Positions 16,811 to 26,722 are shown, numbered from the stretch's first letter. The stretch: DNA of 64,000 nt from Algoriphagus marincola DSM 16067 (GCF_000429405.1 NZ_AUBU01000001.1:124001-188000); one strand, 5' to 3'. Notes: generated from the letters alone by a model not told the origin. Translations and numbers: made by a program.

Positions 16811-17668
16811 ATGGTAGATTCAGATATCCCTTTGGTAAGTATTAGCTGTCTTACCTATAACCACGGAAAATTTTTGAAGGAAGCTCTTGACGGGTTCTTG
16901 ATTCAAAAAACAGATTTTCCTTTTGAGATTTTGATCCATGATGACGCTTCGACAGATGATACCGTTCAAATTATTTTAGATTATCAAAAGAAATATCCTG
17001 ATTTGATCAAACCCATTTTTCAAGAAAAGAATTTATGGTCCCAGGGTACAAGAGCCTTGTCTGCAACGTATAATTTCCCAAGAGCACAAGGAAAGTATAT
17101 TGCCATGTGTGAAGGGGATGATTTTTGGACAGACCCATATAAATTACAGAAGCAGGTGGATTTCTTAGAGAATAATCCTGACTATGTAGCTTGTGTTCAT
17201 GGCGCTCATTTTTTTGATGAGTCATTGAATTCAAGAGTCGAAACAAAATTTGAAAAAGTTAAAGAGGATTTTGATCTTGATCTTTTCAAAATTTTTCATG
17301 AATCGGGTGGAGTATATCCTTCTTGTTCCATTATGATGCGAAATACTCCGCCTTTTTACCCGAAAGAATTGTTGAGATTTCCCTCAGGTGATTTGACCTT
17401 AATTGTTTTTTTGAAGATGAAAGGGAAAATCCGCTTTATGAAAGGCCTTTGGGCTACCTACCGTATTCATGCAAACGGGGTATATCAAGGCGAAAACCGT
17501 GGTATTAAAAATATTATAAAAAACAGGTACCTTATTCAGGAATATTATTCCAATCTTTCCAAAAAACTCCCAAAAAGTAGTACTCGAAGACTTCTTTTTA
17601 TTTTCAAAGTAAAGAATTACCTGAGCATCATGTATTTGAAGATGAAAGTTCTAGTAAAACCAACTTGA
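16811..17668 (+). CDS. GT2 family glycosyltransferase
   Basis: A 285-residue inverting GT-A transferase. It opens with VSISCLTYNHGKFLKEALDG and EILIHDDASTDDT, and the metal-binding site is in AMCEGDDFWTDPYKL. It probably adds one sugar of the repeat unit at the cytoplasmic face of the inner membrane. Donor and acceptor are unknown. It lies 3 bp after the 15296 gene and 4 bp before the Wzz-like gene. Confidence 0.9.
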   Translation: MVDSDIPLVSISCLTYNHGKFLKEALDGFLIQKTDFPFEILIHDDASTDDTVQIILDYQKKYPDLIKPIFQEKNLWSQGTRALSATYNFPRAQGKYIAMCEGDDFWTDPYKLQKQVDFLENNPDYVACVHGAHFFDESLNSRVETKFEKVKEDFDLDLFKIFHESGGVYPSCSIMMRNTPPFYPKELLRFPSGDLTLIVFLKMKGKIRFMKGLWATYRIHANGVYQGENRGIKNIIKNRYLIQEYYSNLSKKLPKSSTRRLLFIFKVKNYLSIMYLKMKVLVKPT

Positions 17669-17672
17669 TCTT

Positions 17673-18746
17673 ATGGATTTTAATCTGTTTTTAAAACACT
17701 TAGAACGGAATAAATTTCAAGCACTTGCGATAATTATTGCTTTCGCTGTGCTTGGAGTTATTTATATCATATTTACCCCAAAGTCTTATCGGGCTGAAAC
17801 GCTTTTACTTCCTGAGTCAAAAAGCTCTTCGAGCTTGGGTGGTTTGGGGCAAATTGCTTCTTCAATTCCTGGATTGGGATCATTTTCACTGGGCGCTTCG
17901 GGGTCGGATGCTATCAGGCCTTCATTATATCCAAGTATAGTTCAAAGCACACCATTTGTTCGTGAATTTGTAGATTATACTTTTTATCATCCAGATTTCA
18001 AGGATAGTGTGAATTTAATGTCTTATGGTCAGAATTACGCTCCAACTAATCCATGGTCTGTTTTGAAGAAATATACCATTGGGTTACCAGGTGAAATAAT
18101 TTCAGCTGTAAGAAATATTGGAAATGAGGAAGAAAATCCTCCCTCGACAATTCTTGATAAAGTCAAAAAGGAAAAGGGATTTTACAGGCCTACAGTCGGT
18201 GATTTCAAATACCTGAATGCGATAAAAGAAATTGTATCAGTTACAGTCGATAAAAGTACGGGTATCATTCGGGTGAGTGTTCAAACCACTAATCCCGTAT
18301 TGTCTGCTTATCTCACTGAATTCACAAAGAATTATCTTGTTTCTTATGTGACCAAATATCGTCAGGATAAACAAATTCAACAGGTTGATTTTCTGACAGC
18401 TAGGAATAAGGAACTCGAACAAAAATTTTTAGAAGATCAGTCGCGGTTAGCTAGCTTCAAGGAGAAAAATCTCGATATAAGAAGTCCTTATTTACAAAAT
18501 CAATTGGAGAATTTATCATCTCAATATGAGCTGTCCAAGTCTTTATATTTTACTGTAAATAGCCAGCTTGAGCAAGCGAAAATAAAGCTTAATGAAGAGA
18601 CCCCAATTTTTGCAGAAATAGAGCCTGTGTCCATTCCTGCCATCAAAAGCAAGCCTCAAACAATGCTGGTACTCTTCTTGATGGGCTCCTTGGGTGTATT
18701 GACAGCAGCTTTATTTGTATTGATCAAAATACCTAAGCAAAAGTGA
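17673..18746 (+). CDS. Wzz-like chain-length determinant without kinase domain
   Basis: A 357-residue polysaccharide co-polymerase. One N-terminal membrane helix (about residues 18-33) and one C-terminal helix (about 330-352, TMLVLFLMGSLGVLTAALFV) flank a periplasmic domain with a coiled-coil-prone middle. A Gly/Ser-rich stretch (SSLGGLGQIASSIPGLGSF) follows the first helix. No ATPase motifs are present, unlike the Wzc at 28932, so it controls chain length in the manner of Wzz. The gene overlaps the Wzy-like gene by 4 bp (GTGA), pairing polymerase and length regulator. Confidence 0.85.
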   Translation: MDFNLFLKHLERNKFQALAIIIAFAVLGVIYIIFTPKSYRAETLLLPESKSSSSLGGLGQIASSIPGLGSFSLGASGSDAIRPSLYPSIVQSTPFVREFVDYTFYHPDFKDSVNLMSYGQNYAPTNPWSVLKKYTIGLPGEIISAVRNIGNEEENPPSTILDKVKKEKGFYRPTVGDFKYLNAIKEIVSVTVDKSTGIIRVSVQTTNPVLSAYLTEFTKNYLVSYVTKYRQDKQIQQVDFLTARNKELEQKFLEDQSRLASFKEKNLDIRSPYLQNQLENLSSQYELSKSLYFTVNSQLEQAKIKLNEETPIFAEIEPVSIPAIKSKPQTMLVLFLMGSLGVLTAALFVLIKIPKQK

Positions 18747-19930
18747 TAAGGCTTTCTGCCAAGTCTATAGAGAACCTCAAACTAGCAAGTCTCTATATTC
18801 TTTCATCTTCTATTGTTCTAAGATTTGATTTTTTATTTGGAGGAGCTAATCGATTTGTACCCTTTCGGGTATTGATGCTTCTCACACTTTTCTGGTTTTT
18901 CGCACAGTTTTTCGAACCTTTCCGACCCTCTCGATTATCCAAAGCAACGCTTTTCTTCCTTAGCATTTTCCTGCTCTATTTCAGTTTGGCCCATTTGTAT
19001 TGGGTTGATTCCATGGAAAGTTTAGGGCCATTTTTGAGAAACCAATTTCACTTTGTTTATATCCTAGCAGGATATTTTTTGACCAACTATCTCGCTACAG
19101 ATCTATCCAAAGACCAGATCCAAACCTTGGTGAAGTTTATCATTGGACTTGTATTGATAGTTGTCTCTCTTGAGACTTCACTCAGATATTTGATGCCGAC
19201 CTTAGATCTGAATTCTGAAAGCACAGATTATTTGATAGAAATCTATACTGGGGCCCAACAAGGACTCTCTTTGGATACCTTTTATTTTTTTAAGATGTCT
19301 AGCGTCATGTTTTTTGACTCTAATTATGTGGGAGCTTTCCTACTCATCTTTTTTGCCTTGCACTTGTTCGTTGATTATAGATCCTACTTGAGAAGAAATC
19401 TTGTCTCCGCAATATTTTTACTATTGATTTTCTTCACTCTGAGTAGGGCAGCAATTTTTGTTACAGGACTCTGGCTAGCATTTAATTTTTGGGACTCAAG
19501 GTCTTTCGTTCCAAAATGGGTTTTTGCCATCATCTGTGTGATGGCCTCCATCCTTACACTTTTTATTATTCAGGATAATGTTGCATTTACAGATGGAAGC
19601 TTCATAACCAAAATCCAAATTCTGGAGGGACTATCTGGATTCTTTGAGCAGGATTTGCCTACTGCCCTCTTTGGACTCGGGTATGAAGTTGGAGGGTATT
19701 TATATTCTTATATGTCAGGGGGGTATGCTCATATTCATTTGGCTATTTTACTAGGTGAGTTAGGACTGATAGGCACCCTTATTTACTTTGCATATTGGTA
19801 TTTTATAGGAATTCAATCCGGCTCCAAGGTTTTATATATATTCATTCCTTTCTTTATAGTTGGACTTAGTTTGGCTGACCCTTGGGAGGTAGGGTGCTTT
19901 TGGGCCTCTGCAATCATAGCCAGGTTATAG
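18743..19930 (+). CDS. O-antigen polymerase-like membrane protein (Wzy type)
   Basis: A 395-residue integral membrane protein with roughly ten hydrophobic helices and a large central loop, as in Wzy polymerases and O-antigen ligases. The FFTLSRAAIFVTGLW segment resembles the SRG/SRA motif seen near a periplasmic loop in this superfamily. It starts with GTG overlapping the Wzz-like stop. It is probably the polymerase for the first locus; a ligase role cannot be excluded. Confidence 0.82.
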   Translation: MIRLSAKSIENLKLASLYILSSSIVLRFDFLFGGANRFVPFRVLMLLTLFWFFAQFFEPFRPSRLSKATLFFLSIFLLYFSLAHLYWVDSMESLGPFLRNQFHFVYILAGYFLTNYLATDLSKDQIQTLVKFIIGLVLIVVSLETSLRYLMPTLDLNSESTDYLIEIYTGAQQGLSLDTFYFFKMSSVMFFDSNYVGAFLLIFFALHLFVDYRSYLRRNLVSAIFLLLIFFTLSRAAIFVTGLWLAFNFWDSRSFVPKWVFAIICVMASILTLFIIQDNVAFTDGSFITKIQILEGLSGFFEQDLPTALFGLGYEVGGYLYSYMSGGYAHIHLAILLGELGLIGTLIYFAYWYFIGIQSGSKVLYIFIPFFIVGLSLADPWEVGCFWASAIIARL

Positions 19931-19932
19931 TT

Positions 19933-20760
19933 ATGATTAATGTCTTGGTTTGTGCTTTTCAATCGGGTATAAATGGACTAGCAAGTAGTCTACCCGAGCC
20001 AAAGGATACAGTGAATTATTTTATTTCTTGGCAAGGCGAAAATATTGCTTCACTCCCAGTCCCAACAGACCTAGCGAATAGGTCTGATGTCAAGCTATCC
20101 CGATTGGAAGGGAAAGGGCTTTCTAGAAACAGAAACAACTGTATCAAAATCGCGAAAGAATACCAGGCAGACGGATATTTTTTGATTGCTGATGAGGATG
20201 TTGATTTCTTAGATGGATTTGAAAATCAAATAGAAAATGCTTTTGCGACTCACTCTGAAGCTGATCTTTTATGTTTTCAAGTAAAGTCAAAAGAAGAGAA
20301 TCATCCATTTAAGAATTATCCTCTTAAAAGTCATCCGGTTTCATTAAAATCAATCGATAGGATTTCATCTATAGAGATCGCTGGAAAAATGGAGGTCTTG
20401 GATCAAGTCCGATTTGATGAGCGACTTGGTTTAGGGGCCGAGTTTCCCTCAGGAGAAGAAACAGCGTTTTTAGCTGATTGTATCAGATCAGGAAAAAGAA
20501 TATTCTATTGCCCCGTCGCCATTGTCAGCCACCCTTTTGAGACTTCTGGAAAAAGACGGGTAAATATGTTTTCTGATCAAGCTTTACAATTGGTAGGTGG
20601 GCGCTCCTACAGAATTTACGGCCCTAAAATATCCCAAGTCTTTTTTTTCTACTCAGCAATCAAAAATTACGGGAAGTATAAGAAGACTAGGTCTTTTTTT
20701 TCCTACTTAAAGCAGCTTCACTTAGGTGTCAGGAAGTTTAAAAACCTAAAAATTGGCTAA
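19933..20760 (+). CDS. Galactosyltransferase/GT2-like glycosyltransferase
   Basis: I place the start at the ATG at 19933 (275 aa), three bases past the Wzy-like stop, because MINVLVCAFQSG is a natural beginning; an upstream start at 19882 would add 17 residues overlapping the Wzy gene. The protein has GLSRNRNNCIKIA, an acidic FLIADEDVDFLDGF that looks like a metal-binding DxD, and GLGAEFPSGEETAFLADCI, as in GT-A enzymes of small-domain type. It probably extends the repeat unit. Exact family is uncertain. Confidence 0.75.
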   Translation: MINVLVCAFQSGINGLASSLPEPKDTVNYFISWQGENIASLPVPTDLANRSDVKLSRLEGKGLSRNRNNCIKIAKEYQADGYFLIADEDVDFLDGFENQIENAFATHSEADLLCFQVKSKEENHPFKNYPLKSHPVSLKSIDRISSIEIAGKMEVLDQVRFDERLGLGAEFPSGEETAFLADCIRSGKRIFYCPVAIVSHPFETSGKRRVNMFSDQALQLVGGRSYRIYGPKISQVFFFYSAIKNYGKYKKTRSFFSYLKQLHLGVRKFKNLKIG

Positions 20761-21649
20761 AGTTTCAGTCATTATTCCTAGCTATGGAAGGCCAGAATTT
20801 CTTCAAAAGTCTATCCAAAGTGTGCTTAGTCAATCTTTTCAAGATTGGGAATTGATTGTAGTAGATGACAATGGGGTTGGCAGTGTTTCTCAAGTTCAAA
20901 CCCAAACCTTATTAAATGAATATAGAGATGATCCTAGGATTCACTACCACATACAAGAGGAAAATAGGGGAGGGTCAGCTGCTAGAAATATCGGGTGGAA
21001 ATCCGCGAGTGGAGAATTCATTTGTTTCTTGGATAATGATGATGAGTTTTATCCGGAAAAGCTCAAAGCTCAAGTACAATCATTGGAAAGGACTGGTTTA
21101 AAAATGACCGTTTGTAGATTTGACTCCTTCAAAAACGGTAAAAAGGTTCGGACCTCAGCCAAAATACCTGAGATGGATAGTTATTTAATTCCTTTCGCTT
21201 TGGGTAAAATTAATTTCGCTTCGGGATCAACCCTCATGATTTCCAAATCGCTACTGGAAAAAGTAGATGGGTATGACGAGACTTTTCGCCGGAAGCAAGA
21301 CATTGAATTGATGATAAGGTTATTAGTGGAGGAGAGCCTGCATGTGGATGATCAGATTTTGGTTCGTTTGAACATAGATGATCGTGCCAATATTCCTGCG
21401 GTGGAAAACTTCAAAAAGTTTCAAAATCTCTTCAATTTAAAATTCAATAACCTATTCGAAACTTTTCCTGAAAAAGCCCAACAGGAGATGAAGCAGTATG
21501 AGATAACAGAATTAGCCAAAGTGGCACTTTGGAACAAAGATTGGAAGCTGTTTCTAAGACTTTTTTTTACAGGAGGACTCAATTTTACCACTCAATTCAA
21601 TTTGGGGACAGACTTGGTCCAGAAATTTGTAACTTATTATTTGAAATGA
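20753..21649 (+). CDS. GT2 family glycosyltransferase
   Basis: A 298-residue GT-A transferase with VSVIIPSYGRPEFLQKSIQS, LIVVDDNG, GGSAARNIGW and CFLDNDDEF, all classical GT2 features. It starts with TTG 8 bp inside the previous gene; no ATG lies near enough to keep the SVIIPSYGR strand. The stop overlaps the lyase start at 21646 by 4 bp. Sugar specificity is not visible. Confidence 0.9.
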   Translation: MAKVSVIIPSYGRPEFLQKSIQSVLSQSFQDWELIVVDDNGVGSVSQVQTQTLLNEYRDDPRIHYHIQEENRGGSAARNIGWKSASGEFICFLDNDDEFYPEKLKAQVQSLERTGLKMTVCRFDSFKNGKKVRTSAKIPEMDSYLIPFALGKINFASGSTLMISKSLLEKVDGYDETFRRKQDIELMIRLLVEESLHVDDQILVRLNIDDRANIPAVENFKKFQNLFNLKFNNLFETFPEKAQQEMKQYEITELAKVALWNKDWKLFLRLFFTGGLNFTTQFNLGTDLVQKFVTYYLK

Positions 21650-24015
21650 AATTCCAAGAAATATCAATAGGCAAGGCAAGGCTTAGTTTAACTTTTATCC
21701 TATTGTTTGTTTTTAATTTTCTCTCAGCACAAGACTTGGCCAGTGTCAGAAAAAGGCTGACTGAAATGGGAGCTTATAAATCTGTGCTTCGATATGAGGA
21801 TAAGAATTGGTCTTACCAAACCTTCAAAAAGAAAATCAATGACTCGAATGGGGCTTTTTTTAGAACTAATCCCCGACCTACCTCAGCGGATATTAAAAAG
21901 GATTTACTTCAAGAGGTATTTTATTTTTTGAGAATGCAGTCTGAGGGGAAGGAACCTGTCGAGATCAATGAGATTAAAGAGCGATTGTACAAGACTTTGG
22001 CCTGGTGGGTGATTGATAAACCACAATTCCGGTGGACGGATAGTGCCCTAGATCAACCAAGGTATCTGGGCACCATTTTGATCCTACTTTATGATACCAT
22101 GAAAGCGGATTTAGCCGATCCAAAATATGCTCCAAGGATTAAGAGAATTCAAGAAGAATCGGCTAATTATCTCCGTTACACCTGGAATTTTGGAAAAGCG
22201 GAGGATCGTTTTCTCAATTTAGGAGATGACTTGAATGAGGATGTTCAGAGGATGGGAAATGTAGGCTATAGGCTTTATGCTATGACTGCTATTTCGGCTG
22301 CATTGGACCGTGAGGATTTGATGGGGTCTGTCTCAAAAATTGCTGAGAATCAGATTCAATTTCATATCAATACCGGGCAAAGCCATCCGATCGCTTTAAT
22401 GCCTGATTTTGCTTTGCATCAGCATAATTATGGAGGAGGTCAAATGTACAATCTTGGTTATGGACTAGATTGGTTTAACGATTTTGTTGCTTATGCCTAC
22501 TATGTAAAAGATTCCAAGTGGGCTTTGGAAAAGGATCAATTGAAACTACTTGCTGGGTTTTTAGAAAAAGGTATTTATCCCTTTTTCCTCGAAAATAATC
22601 AACTGGTCCAACAGGCGCTTGGGCGACATAACCAGGTGAAGTCAACTTGGATCAAATTTCCTGAAAGCAGAGCTAAACTACTGAGAAGCTTTTTTTCAGA
22701 GGGTTCTGCTGAAAGAATCGCAATAGATCGAGTCCTATCAGATCTGGATTTCAAGAAAAATACTGGATTCCATAGTTTTTACAGCTCAGATTTTCTAATA
22801 GCAGATCTGCCCAAATATACAGCCTCCGTCAGATTAGTATCTGATAGAACATCAGGTCAGGAAAGCGGTGATCAAGGTCAAAGAAATGGGATGCAAAACT
22901 TTTTCAGTTCTGACGGAAGTTTTATCCATTATAAGCCTGGCTTTGATGAAGTGAAGGGTGCCTGGGATTGGCGTAAAGTACCTGGAACTACAGCAGCTCT
23001 TATCGACTATCCACTACCTGCAGTGCCTTATGGTAAAAACTATTCAGGTTTTTCCAGCTATGCAGGTGTCTTGAATACAGAAAAAGGCGCTCTTTTAGCA
23101 GGCAACTTGCGCAGAAAGAGTGGAAGCTATGAATTGGAGATGGTGAAGTCATATCTTTTGCTCCAAGATGTCGTGTTTTTCTGGGGGTTTGGATTAAAGT
23201 ATGAAAATAAAGATGAAGTCCATACCACTGTAACCCAAGAATCTCTTCATGAAAATGCATTGTTTTTAAATGGGAGCGAAAAGTTATCACTTGGCTTGGG
23301 CTTTGAAAAGCATATGGAAGCAGATATTCCCATTGGAGTTTGGAATGACGACACTGGCTACATTATTTTTCCTGTGGAGGAAAAAGATATTCAAGTAAGT
23401 TTGGTCGCCAAGCAAACAAATACGAAATGGGAGCAGCTAGATCAACGAAATAAGCCTGAAAATAATGAAATACCGCTTTTGACGATCAGTGTCAAGCATG
23501 CTGAAAATGCAACAATGTACAACGACTCTTATTTTTATATGATGATCCCAGAGATTAGTAAGGAGGAATTTATTCAATTATACAATGAGGGTGCAGTAGA
23601 TTTCCCATCTTTGGGAATTGAGCAGTTTACGTATTCAGGATCTAAGTTTTCGCTTGTCCATGATTCCTCTGCTTGGTTTGTCAACTTCAGAAAAGCTGCT
23701 AAATCTGAGTTTACTATTTCTGATTATAAATTTTCTGTTTCAGGGCTTATTGGAGGAGCCTTCCAATTCAAAGATGAAAATTTAAACCTTAATATCACCC
23801 AAATGGAGAAAAGGGGAAGTATTGGTCAGGACTTCTTGATTACAATTGATAATTTTGGTCCAATTAATATATCTTCGCCTTCAGTCCTGTCACAACCGAT
23901 AAAAGTTCAGAATTCGCAATCGGGAATTCAAATATCAGGAAATACCGAAACCAAAAATCCACTAGACTTTGGTTCAACTTTCCGTTTTGACATACCTTTA
24001 AAATCCCAACAATAA
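21646..24015 (+). CDS. PL8-type polysaccharide lyase, secreted
   Basis: A 789-residue enzyme of the hyaluronate/chondroitin/xanthan lyase fold. The ATG at 21646 (ATGA overlap with the previous stop) gives a clear signal peptide, LSLTFILLFVFNFLSAQ; a start at 21529 would precede it with 39 unlikely residues. An alpha-toroid N-terminal part contains RMGNVGYRLY and the catalytic-site segment ALHQHNYGGGQMYNLGYG (His and Tyr). The central beta part has MQNFFSSDGS and WDWRKVPGTTAAL, which match PL8 landmarks. The enzyme cleaves uronate-containing chains by beta-elimination. Inside a biosynthesis operon it may trim or release the polymer in the periplasm. Confidence 0.85.
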   Translation: MKFQEISIGKARLSLTFILLFVFNFLSAQDLASVRKRLTEMGAYKSVLRYEDKNWSYQTFKKKINDSNGAFFRTNPRPTSADIKKDLLQEVFYFLRMQSEGKEPVEINEIKERLYKTLAWWVIDKPQFRWTDSALDQPRYLGTILILLYDTMKADLADPKYAPRIKRIQEESANYLRYTWNFGKAEDRFLNLGDDLNEDVQRMGNVGYRLYAMTAISAALDREDLMGSVSKIAENQIQFHINTGQSHPIALMPDFALHQHNYGGGQMYNLGYGLDWFNDFVAYAYYVKDSKWALEKDQLKLLAGFLEKGIYPFFLENNQLVQQALGRHNQVKSTWIKFPESRAKLLRSFFSEGSAERIAIDRVLSDLDFKKNTGFHSFYSSDFLIADLPKYTASVRLVSDRTSGQESGDQGQRNGMQNFFSSDGSFIHYKPGFDEVKGAWDWRKVPGTTAALIDYPLPAVPYGKNYSGFSSYAGVLNTEKGALLAGNLRRKSGSYELEMVKSYLLLQDVVFFWGFGLKYENKDEVHTTVTQESLHENALFLNGSEKLSLGLGFEKHMEADIPIGVWNDDTGYIIFPVEEKDIQVSLVAKQTNTKWEQLDQRNKPENNEIPLLTISVKHAENATMYNDSYFYMMIPEISKEEFIQLYNEGAVDFPSLGIEQFTYSGSKFSLVHDSSAWFVNFRKAAKSEFTISDYKFSVSGLIGGAFQFKDENLNLNITQMEKRGSIGQDFLITIDNFGPINISSPSVLSQPIKVQNSQSGIQISGNTETKNPLDFGSTFRFDIPLKSQQ

Positions 24016-24018
24016 CTT

Positions 24019-24825
24019 TTGAAATTTTCTGTCCTTATCTCGATCTATTTTCGAGAAAAACCCGAAAATCTGCAATTAGCTTTTCAAAGTCTGGTCGATC
24101 AGACTCTTCAAGCAGATGAGATCATTTTAGTCAAAGATGGTCCTTTGACTCCTGAGTTAGATCAAATGATCATTAGCTTTCAGGATTTATTGCCGTTGAA
24201 GCTCGTTGTCTTACCTGAAAACAAGAGCTTAGGTTATGCCTTAAATGAGGGACTAAAGCACTGTTCTTTTGAATGGGTAGCAAGAATGGATACAGATGAT
24301 ATCTGTCATCCAGAGCGCTTTGAAAAGCAGGTGGCTTTTGTAAAAGCAAATCCTGATGTAGACTTGATTGGGGCAAATATTACCGAGTTTATAGAAGTAC
24401 CCGGTGACCTGAGTAGAAAGAAAAACGTTCCAGAAAAACACGAGGATATTATTCGATTTGCATTTAAAAGATGCCCTTTTAATCACCCTACTGTTTTCTT
24501 TAGAAAATCGGCCATTTTGGAGGTAGGATCTTATCAATCAATGATCTTATTTGAGGATTATTACTTATGGTTTAGATTGATTAAGGCGGGAAAGAGATTT
24601 CATAATCTTCAAGATTCTCTGCTTGATTTTCGACTAGGAAAAGATATGCTGGGCCGTAGACAGGGCTTACAATATGGCTTAAATGAAGCAAGGTTTTTTC
24701 TATTTGCATATCGAGAAGGACTAATACCATTCAATTCACTGGTTCGATTTCTTCTTCGATTTCCTATACGTATTATGCCTCGTTGGTTCACCTTGTTTGT
24801 TTATAATACCTTTTTGAGGAAATAA
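24019..24825 (+). CDS. GT2 family glycosyltransferase
   Basis: A 268-residue GT-A transferase starting with TTG 3 bp after the lyase stop. FSVLISIYFREKPENLQLAF, ILVKDGPLTPELD, ARMDTDDICHPERFEKQ (DxD) and FNHPTVFFRKSAI are typical of GT2 enzymes of the WcaA/amylovoran type. It lies between the lyase and the Wzi-like gene. Donor sugar unknown. Confidence 0.9.
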   Translation: MKFSVLISIYFREKPENLQLAFQSLVDQTLQADEIILVKDGPLTPELDQMIISFQDLLPLKLVVLPENKSLGYALNEGLKHCSFEWVARMDTDDICHPERFEKQVAFVKANPDVDLIGANITEFIEVPGDLSRKKNVPEKHEDIIRFAFKRCPFNHPTVFFRKSAILEVGSYQSMILFEDYYLWFRLIKAGKRFHNLQDSLLDFRLGKDMLGRRQGLQYGLNEARFFLFAYREGLIPFNSLVRFLLRFPIRIMPRWFTLFVYNTFLRK

Positions 24826-24827
24826 AT

Positions 24828-26501
24828 TTGAAAAAAGGTCTCCTTTTTGTTGGGTCTTGGCTCATTCTTTTCTTGAACTCATTTAGTCAACAGCTCAATG
24901 TTGGCCTTCCGATTTATGAAGAGTATTATCGGAGGCAACAGTTGGCTGGAGAGCTAGGTGGTATGCATTCCTTTATGGTTCGTCCATTGAGGTTGCCAGA
25001 ATTAAAAAAGGATTTGGAGGACGATCTATTTCTCCAAATCATCGAAGAAGACACGAAAATAAGTTTATTAACTCTTCCTTTAATTTCTCGAAATACCTAC
25101 AATTCCAAGAGGCCTTACGGTTGGGGTAATAAAGGGATGCTACCCAATGTTGGGTTTCAGACATATCTAAGTACAGGGATATTTGCAAAACTTGGATTTT
25201 TTGAATTGCAATTGCAGCCGGAGTTTGTTTTTGGACAAAACAGGCCATTTGTAGGCTTTGGGAGTGATTTTTCTACCCCAGTTCTACAATCAAGGTTCTT
25301 TTATTGGAATAATGGAGATAACCCTGAGCGATTTGGGACTAGCCCAAATAATCGGCTATGGTGGGGACAATCTTCAGCAAAATTGAATTTTGGCGCCTTC
25401 GCTATTGGGATTTCAACCGAAAATATTTGGTGGGGACCAGGGCAATTCAATTCACTGACATTTAGCGATAATGCAGAAGGTTTTCCGCATATTACGCTAG
25501 AGACCAAAAGGCCAGCAAAAACCTTTCTTGGGAATTTTGAAGGTCAATTGATCGTGGGGCGTCTGGAAAATAGTTTGCAGCCACCTACACAAATTGATTT
25601 TTTGAATCAACGATACTTCAAAGAATTTGATGGGGATTGGCGTTATTTAAATGGGATTTCAATCAGTTATAACCCCATATTTCTCCCAAATCTGTTTTTT
25701 GGTTTTAGTAGGACCTTTCAACAATACAATAGTCTTAAAGGAGACAAGTTTTTAGATTGGTTTCCGATTTTTGAAGTATTTCAAAAAGAAGGCTTGTTTT
25801 CAAATGGTAATTCCGTTAGCTATGATAGCAAAGGTCAGGATCAGCAAGTTGTAGTTTCTTTTAGATACTTGGTTCCCTCTGCCAAATTTGAAATTTATGG
25901 AGAATATGGGCGTAGAGATCACGCTTTTAATTGGCGGGAGTTTATTCTTAATCCCGAACATGCCCGAGCATATTTGATAGGCTTTCAAAAATTAATTTCC
26001 TTAAACAAAGGGGATGATTTCCTTCAAATAAGAGGAGAATACACCCACCAGCAGGAATCTGTCAATCGATACATTCGGTATCCTGGCCTAATAGGTAATC
26101 AGACTTGGCATACGCACGGGCTTGCACGAGGCTTTGTGAATAGAGGGGAAGCTTTGGGAGTAGGGGCCGGAGTGGGATCGAATGTAATGAGCTTTGAAGT
26201 ATCAAAAGTCTCTAAACTCAATAAGCGGGGAATCCTTTTAGAACGTCTTGCAAATCATCAGGATTTCTTCTACCGTGCGTTTGGTAGAAGTTCTGGGAGA
26301 CAGCCATGGATTGACTACAGTATCGGTTTATTGTGGGATCAATCTTTCGAAAAATTGACTTTGGGGACTAAAATTCAACTTATCTCCAGCTATAATTATC
26401 AATGGCAATCAAATTTATCAAGTAGTCGGGATTTTCCACAAAATGAGCTTGATTTAGCACTTTATTTTAATCTAAATCTTCTCTATCGGTTTGGGAATTG
26501 A
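24828..26501 (+). CDS. Wzi-family outer-membrane capsule assembly protein
   Basis: A 557-residue protein starting with TTG, with a signal peptide (LLFVGSWLILFLNSFSQQ) and a long series of amphipathic strands ending in FNLNLLYRFGN, as expected for an outer-membrane beta-barrel. GTSPNNRLWWGQSS, ENIWWGPGQFNSL and SFRYLVPSAKFEIYGEYG are in keeping with the Bacteroidota branch of the capsule assembly Wzi family. Wzi proteins help hold the polymer at the cell surface. It is the last gene of the first long operon, followed by a strong terminator. Confidence 0.83.
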   Translation: MKKGLLFVGSWLILFLNSFSQQLNVGLPIYEEYYRRQQLAGELGGMHSFMVRPLRLPELKKDLEDDLFLQIIEEDTKISLLTLPLISRNTYNSKRPYGWGNKGMLPNVGFQTYLSTGIFAKLGFFELQLQPEFVFGQNRPFVGFGSDFSTPVLQSRFFYWNNGDNPERFGTSPNNRLWWGQSSAKLNFGAFAIGISTENIWWGPGQFNSLTFSDNAEGFPHITLETKRPAKTFLGNFEGQLIVGRLENSLQPPTQIDFLNQRYFKEFDGDWRYLNGISISYNPIFLPNLFFGFSRTFQQYNSLKGDKFLDWFPIFEVFQKEGLFSNGNSVSYDSKGQDQQVVVSFRYLVPSAKFEIYGEYGRRDHAFNWREFILNPEHARAYLIGFQKLISLNKGDDFLQIRGEYTHQQESVNRYIRYPGLIGNQTWHTHGLARGFVNRGEALGVGAGVGSNVMSFEVSKVSKLNKRGILLERLANHQDFFYRAFGRSSGRQPWIDYSIGLLWDQSFEKLTLGTKIQLISSYNYQWQSNLSSSRDFPQNELDLALYFNLNLLYRFGN

Positions 26502-26557
26502 AATTGGAAGTAGAGGTTTTTTTTCAAGCCTTTTCTATTAGTTTTGCCCTGAGTTTG

Positions 26558-26593
26558 AAGTGAGTAACTTTGGTACTCACTTTTTATCTTTTC
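26558..26593 (+). terminator. Intrinsic terminator ending the first polysaccharide operon
   Basis: A 9-bp perfect stem, AAGTGAGTA (26558-26566) and TACTCACTT (26574-26582), with a 7-nt loop, is followed by TTTATCTTTTC. It lies 57 bp after the Wzi-like stop and separates the two long operons. Confidence 0.85.
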
Positions 26594-26609
26594 TATCCTC
26601 AGTATAAGT

Positions 26610-26617
26610 TAATTTTG
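26610..26617 (+). promoter_or_regulatory. Candidate -7 element for the second polysaccharide operon
   Basis: TAATTTTG matches the Bacteroidota TAnnTTTG -7 consensus exactly and lies between the terminator and the first gene of the next operon, about 105 bp before its ATG at 26723. No good TTTG -33 element is present at the expected distance, so this is only a candidate. The 221-bp gap between 26502 and 26722 otherwise shows nothing but the terminator. Confidence 0.4.
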
Positions 26618-26722
26618 AGGGCTGAAAAGGCTTCTGAATGATAGACTTCTAGGTTTCAAGGTAAATTGGGACTGAAAGGGCGAAGCTGTACCGGATTTTA
26701 ACTATTAACAATATTAGTTTTT

